A stretch of DNA of 48,212 bases, taken from NCBI RefSeq assembly GCF_000275845.1, contig NW_006766889.1:1043937-1092148 (forward strand). Reading direction: 5' to 3'. Each line of letters starts with the position of its first letter. Position 1 is the first letter of the stretch. The notes under the pieces are model-generated. The model was not told where the DNA came from. It worked only from the letters and a program-made list of their open reading frames with translations, and searched no databases. Positions 43,944-48,212 of the stretch are shown piece after piece. The translations under genes and the position numbers were made by a program. The stretch is from Dichomitus squalens LYAD-421 SS1 (Eukaryota > Basidiomycota > Agaricomycetes > Polyporales > Polyporaceae).

Positions 43944-45399
43944 CTGCAAAAGACCAGACCAGCCAGCTGTCAGAAAGCAAGGGAGCCTCGCAGTCTGCCT
44001 GCAGTCTGGTGGGAGGAGTAACCTCAAGTCAAGGAAGGCGAAGCCTGGGAGAGTCGGCCCGGCACGCGCAGATACAAGGTTAATGAAGGTGAAGGTGCTT
44101 GAACGAGCCGGGACAATAGTGAAGGAGGATGGGAGGGAAAGCGAAAGGCGAATAGAGAAAGGAGGCTGGGGGCGATGTCCCCTTTCATAGTGACCGCATC
44201 TGCGGTGGGAGAGCACCGGGCGGATGTCGTCGCGACATGTTTGGAACGGGCGCGTGTCGAAGTCGATGGCATGCGACGTCAATGACGGATGGAAAACGAC
44301 GGGCGCAAGTAGGTCAAGACGTCCCAGCGACAGCGCAATCGCAGCATCTCGCCAAATAAGAAACAGTTTTTGCTGGACACGCAGGAGCCACGGGCAAAAC
44401 ACCGATGTCGCGGCATGGTGGACGACGGTGAGTAGCGGATCCGGAGGTGCGCCAGAACTCTCGAGCGGTCTCTAGATTGAGATAGTGCATCCACATGATC
44501 TTTGGTGGCAGAGACTCTGTCACGCTTCTCACTAGAGTGCCCCGTCTCATCTGGAGGCCTTGAACCTGTGAAGCGGGTTGCAAGAATTGCTACTCGGTCT
44601 GGAGGCAAACATACTTATACGGACCTGCAATGAAGTCTGTGAGTACCCGGCAGGACCGAGCCGCGTACACACACTGAGTTGAGCCGGGCATGGCGGTGGT
44701 TCGTGTGTGTCGTTGCGCATACACAGTACTGTATGTGCTGCTTCGCTTGCCACGGCCGAGTGCATTGATTAGAGGGGCGGCCGACGCGCGGAGGGAGTGC
44801 CTGGGCATATGCCGTTAAGCCAACACCGATCCATGTAGCGAGTTTCTCTCGAACAGTGATAGTGCCGACAGTACAGCCAGACAAAGACGGTTTCCAGGCA
44901 ATGTGGAAGGGAAACGGAGTTGCAGTGTGTGGACAGGAAACGAGGCGCGGAGGAGGCGCATGCAAGGACACGAGGTGGCTTTCGACCACCACCTCGGTCA
45001 GGTCTCCCCAGGCACTCACACTCTGTAATTCGGACTCTGCATTCTCCTTGCTCTCTGTGGCCGGCGGTTGTTACGCTTTGGTGGCCTTCACTGTTTACGA
45101 AGTTACACGCAACGATCCTCACAGTAGTTCGGGGCCAACTCCTAATGATCTTCTGGCTTGTGCAAGTATTGCGCAAGCAACACCCAAAGTTCCGGAACAC
45201 TCATTGGTAGGTTCTACCTTCTGTCGAGACGGCTCTCGGTCGCTGAGTTCAACGGCGCCTTGTTTGTTTTGGGTCTCATTTGCATCGTGTTTCACGACGC
45301 ACTCGTTCCGGGTCCGCTCCGAAGATAAGAGCGTCATAACATCCTCACAAAAGAGGCCTCAGTCATTCATCCTCCTCCTTTCCGCCGACCGGGTATCCT
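43944..45399. other. Intergenic, upstream of 7TM gene and orphan gene
   Basis: 1.46 kb between divergent genes. A purine-rich stretch at about 44088-44175 on the + strand is CT-rich on the minus strand and may be the leader of the 7TM gene, so its first exon probably lies hereabouts. No other gene supported. Confidence 0.45.
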
Positions 45400-46542
45400 A
45401 TGGCTGCCTACTACATCTTGCAACGGCCGTCGCCTGTGTCGAGGGCATCTTCCCTCGCCACAGAAGGAAATGGTACTACCGACGCCCAAGAAGACGCCAC
45501 ACCTCTCAACACCATATCCGCCGACCATTCCATATACATCTTTCCCAACCCGCCCTCCGCCCCTCCCAGCCCCCTTAGCCCTGGGTCATCACTCTTCTCT
45601 GTACCTACCGACTTCGAGCCGTCGGAGCCATCCTCTCGTGACGCAAGATCCCGCACGTTATCCAATCTTACAGATGTTGCAGCATCTGCCCCAGACGGTG
45701 GCGTGGAAGTCGCACGACAAGTCTCTTCAGATGGAGAGAATGAGATAGAGATTGATGTCGAGCTCTGGGAGCTGAGCACTGACCCGGATCACGCTGCCGA
45801 AACTTCGGACACGGACGAGTCCTGGGTGCTCGAGGAACAGGTGCAGCGAATCAACGCCGAGGCGATCGACGTCTCCTTCGTGAGTCCATCGCATACGCCT
45901 TTCCGCGCCCGCAAGCTCTCCGCTCCCCAATCTCCCAATACGGCAGCGAAACACTACTGGGTCCTCCGTCCACAGCGCCGGCCTCGTTCGCACTCTCGCG
46001 TTCGGACGGTGAGCAGCATCTCGTCGTTTGCGCCGCCGTCAGCACGTCGGTCCGCTCCCCATCCGCGCATCCACATCCCTCTGTTGTCCTTCTTCGCCTC
46101 CCTACTGTCCGTCGACCTGGACGACCCCGCTCTGCGTCTCCTCACCCACGCCGATCCCGGAGACGCAGAGACGGTCCTCTTCCCTGGGCATACCGCTGCC
46201 CAGCTTCTGTCTCGGGGCAGGCTGCATGAGCGGGACCCGAACAGGGATAGGGAAGCAGATGCAGACACGGATGTGAGCGGCTTGGACACGGAGGAGGAGC
46301 CGCATGGCTTGCCGAAGCTCCTGCTCGCCTCGCTGTCGGACCATTCGACCGTTGCTCTCCGCTCGCTCCGCGCAGGGCTCGCGGTCTGTGCATCGCATAC
46401 TCCTGACTCGTCGCTCCCGATTCCGGGAGCCCAGGGTCTACTTGGATTGTGGCGCGTCGTTGAGGAGGTATGCGCGAGAAGCAGTCAGGCATGGAAGGAG
46501 GTGTGGGGAGGGTCGTCAGAGCCGGATGCGGGTCCGTCGTAG
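45400..46542 (+). CDS. Intronless protein of unknown function
   Basis: A single open frame of 380 residues. It begins MAAYYILQRPSPVSRASSLA and has high third-position GC throughout the second half, so it is probably real. It is mostly disordered: Ser/Pro-rich (NPPSAPPSPLSPGSSLFSVP), then acidic (IEIDVELWELSTDPDHAAET, then DESWVLEEQVQRINAEA), then basic (RPQRRPRSHSRVRT). A more ordered C-terminal part follows with IHIPLLSFFASLLSVDLDDP, a leucine-rich helix (LPKLLLASLSDHSTVALRSL) and GLLGLWRVVEEV. No signal peptide, TM helix or catalytic motif. I do not recognise a family. Lack of introns in an intron-rich window could mean a young or retroposed gene, though F-box genes here are intronless too. 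Confidence 0.6.
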   Translation: MAAYYILQRPSPVSRASSLATEGNGTTDAQEDATPLNTISADHSIYIFPNPPSAPPSPLSPGSSLFSVPTDFEPSEPSSRDARSRTLSNLTDVAASAPDGGVEVARQVSSDGENEIEIDVELWELSTDPDHAAETSDTDESWVLEEQVQRINAEAIDVSFVSPSHTPFRARKLSAPQSPNTAAKHYWVLRPQRRPRSHSRVRTVSSISSFAPPSARRSAPHPRIHIPLLSFFASLLSVDLDDPALRLLTHADPGDAETVLFPGHTAAQLLSRGRLHERDPNRDREADADTDVSGLDTEEEPHGLPKLLLASLSDHSTVALRSLRAGLAVCASHTPDSSLPIPGAQGLLGLWRVVEEVCARSSQAWKEVWGGSSEPDAGPS

Positions 46543-48212
46543 CTTCGCATGTCTCGCACTTCGTGGCAATGGACTCGAAGTAACTGGTCTCTACGGTACG
46601 TCTGCTAGTCATGGAGTTGTGCCGCGTGTATGATATCTCTGTACTACTAGTTCACTGCACTTGAGTGGATGATATAGGAAAGTCATCGCAGAGGATACCG
46701 TCCTCCTGCTCATGGGTCAAAGTACTGCGGCAGAGCCCTTTCGCGGTGTAAATGGAGGCTTGTCAGTTCGTGCTCAGGCTGGAATCCCAGGATATGGCGA
46801 ACGCTTGTGCTATGACACGCGACAGCAGTGAGCCACGGTGTGCTGATGCGTAGTTGATCAGTACGAGTCGAATCGTAGGAGCATCCAAGTTCATTATGAC
46901 CTGACGCGATGTTATGTCGGGAAGGTTTGGTCTTCTTATTTGAATAACAAGTATGGTATACTGATCTAGTTCTCAGAATGAAGTTTCGACGCCCCAGACA
47001 CTGGCACAGAAGTCCGACTCCTGGAGAGACACCTACTTCACGGCCCCAGCTATCTTAATCTACACTGTGTTGATCCGGCGTTTGGAGAGGAGAGGTTAAT
47101 GCGTGGACACACAGATAACGTCAGCGACCTTTGGCCACACGAAGGGCCCTTTTGCATATTCCGCTGGTCAGTGTGTCGGACGTGGCAGAGACACAAGCGC
47201 CGGCCCCGCGGTTCGCGGTCACAGGGATATCAGTAACATTTGGGCCAAATAATTCGCGTTTTACTATACAGCGCCTTGCATAAGTCCGTGAACGCGCTGA
47301 TTTTTTTCTCTCCGGCGTCTACGCTAGGCGACCCTAAGTAAGCCACATTACGGTCACGAAGACTTCTACTACGCCATAACGGCACGTCACAATTGAAGAG
47401 CTACTGACTCGATATACAAGAAGTTCATTATGTGTATAATGGATAAGAAATGTTTGTATCTCATTTTGTCCTACATATGAACGCGCATAAAGTGGTCTAA
47501 TGCTCATGTTCTAATCTCCACACAATTCACCTGCTTACTTCATGTCTGGAGCAAAGGCGCAATCGCGAGGGACGTGTACTTAGTGGCAGCGCCTCCTGCA
47601 TCTCCAGATCTCGCTAGACATTGTGTTGCCATGTCCCATGTTGAGCGTAAGAGAACGAGGCTAATGGTCTGCAAATCGCACTGCAAACGTTTTGACCGTT
47701 GAGGGTAATCAATTGCGGTCCTTACTTTGTGGAGCATCACCTTCTATTTGTTCAGAGAACATCAGTTGTCACGGACGTTGGACAGACGCCCCTTTTTGCC
47801 GCCCATTCCCTTCCCTTTGACGCCCACCTTCCATTTCCGGACCGTTTCCTTTCCTAGCTCATCCCAGTTTGGACACTGTAGATACGTTCCCACAGCCGCA
47901 TGCTACGTTCCCGTGATCGCCATGCCCTTGCCTTTTCTTTCTCGCCCTTTGTTCCCCCTTTGTCATCTTCACTGCCTCGCTCTCGTGCCTTGTCCTTGGT
48001 TGCTAAGCAGCCCCTCCTAGTATATAACGGACCCCCCCTAGGCGCTCCCTAGTCCCCATCTCGACCTCTTGGTCATTGGGACTAGGTGAGTGACCATAGT
48101 GTTGTATCTCTCTTCGATTGCTAATGTATAACTTGGTCATTGGGACTAGTCTGTCGCTATCTGCGTGAAGACTAGCTTCGTAGGTCTTGTGCCTTCGTGC
48201 CGGCTCCGCTCT
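46543..48212. other. Terminal intergenic region
   Basis: No gene supported in 1.67 kb. The first kilobase is AT-rich with scattered stops. From about 47780 the + strand becomes pyrimidine-rich (CCTTTTTGCCGCCC, CTTTTCTTTCTCGCCC), followed by TATATAA at 48021-48027 and an 18-bp direct repeat. This could be a promoter for a gene, or an LTR-like end, beyond the right edge. Confidence 0.45.
48068..48149. repeat. 18-bp direct repeat, two copies 64 bp apart
   Basis: CTTGGTCATTGGGACTAG occurs at 48068-48085 and again at 48132-48149, identical in all 18 bases. It lies 40-110 bp after a TATATAA. A tandem duplication in a leader, or part of a mobile-element end, would explain it; neither is shown. Confidence 0.7.

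Noticed and set aside
43800..44402. Minus-strand open frame of 200 codons
   Set aside because: Mostly leader-like CT-rich sequence with no motif. Only its last part overlaps the possible 7TM exon.

Overview
This window is nuclear DNA from a filamentous basidiomycete (mushroom-type Agaricomycotina). The genes are dense and monocistronic on both strands. Their coding frames are GC-rich and cut by more than 100 short GT-AG introns, nearly all 47-80 nt long with CTAAC/CTGAC-like branch sites. The protein set is fungal: a PET127-type mitochondrial factor, a Fuz7/Ste7-type MAPKK, a Slo1-type coiled coil and basidiomycete-style 7TM proteins. No ribosomal RNA, CRISPR or bacterial-type operon is visible. 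All exon models were read by eye from frame, splice sites and family similarity. No alignment or search was run.

Layout, left to right. 1-0.8 kb: an unresolved membrane-protein gene running off the left edge (-). 1.7-2.9 kb: secreted class-3 lipase (+). 3.5-4.7 kb: FHA splicing factor of the SNIP1/Pml1 type (+). 5.3-6.6 kb: C2H2 zinc-finger protein (-). 7.3 kb: tRNA-Glu(UUC). 7.6-8.2 kb: mitoribosomal protein mS41 (-). 8.4-9.1 kb: small multi-pass membrane protein (-). 9.5-11.8 kb: RIO1 kinase (+). 12.6-14.2 kb: MAPKK (-). 14.5-17.5 kb: M3 oligopeptidase (+). 18.1-18.4 kb: a 42-residue UBA-like protein (+). 18.7-21.0 kb: universal-stress-domain protein (+). 21.3-23.7 kb: PET127 (-). 24.0-25.3 kb: ARL8 (+). 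25.5-26.7 kb: RPN13 (-). 27.3-28.4 kb: F-box protein (+). 28.6-29.0 kb: SLO1/SCOC (-). 29.2-34.3 kb: RAD50 (+). 34.3-37.6 kb: a long interval with no gene I can support. 37.6-41.7 kb: an adenylation domain fused to a TmpA-like membrane oxidoreductase (+). 42.2-43.8 kb: a 7TM protein (-). 45.4-46.5 kb: an intronless unknown protein (+). 46.5-48.2 kb: no gene, but a short direct repeat at the end.

From about 3.5 to 34.3 kb the window is conserved housekeeping: splicing, mitochondrial translation and RNA processing, ribosome maturation, the proteasome, lysosomal/vacuolar traffic and DNA repair. Neighbours there are mostly divergent pairs sharing 200-600 bp promoters (MAPKK/M3 peptidase, PET127/ARL8, RPN13/F-box, SLO1/RAD50) or convergent pairs. 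Right of 34.3 kb the character changes to lineage-specific content: low coding density, a multidomain reductase-like enzyme, a 7TM protein and an orphan. That right part is where undescribed biology is most likely. The clearest candidate is the adenylation/TmpA fusion.
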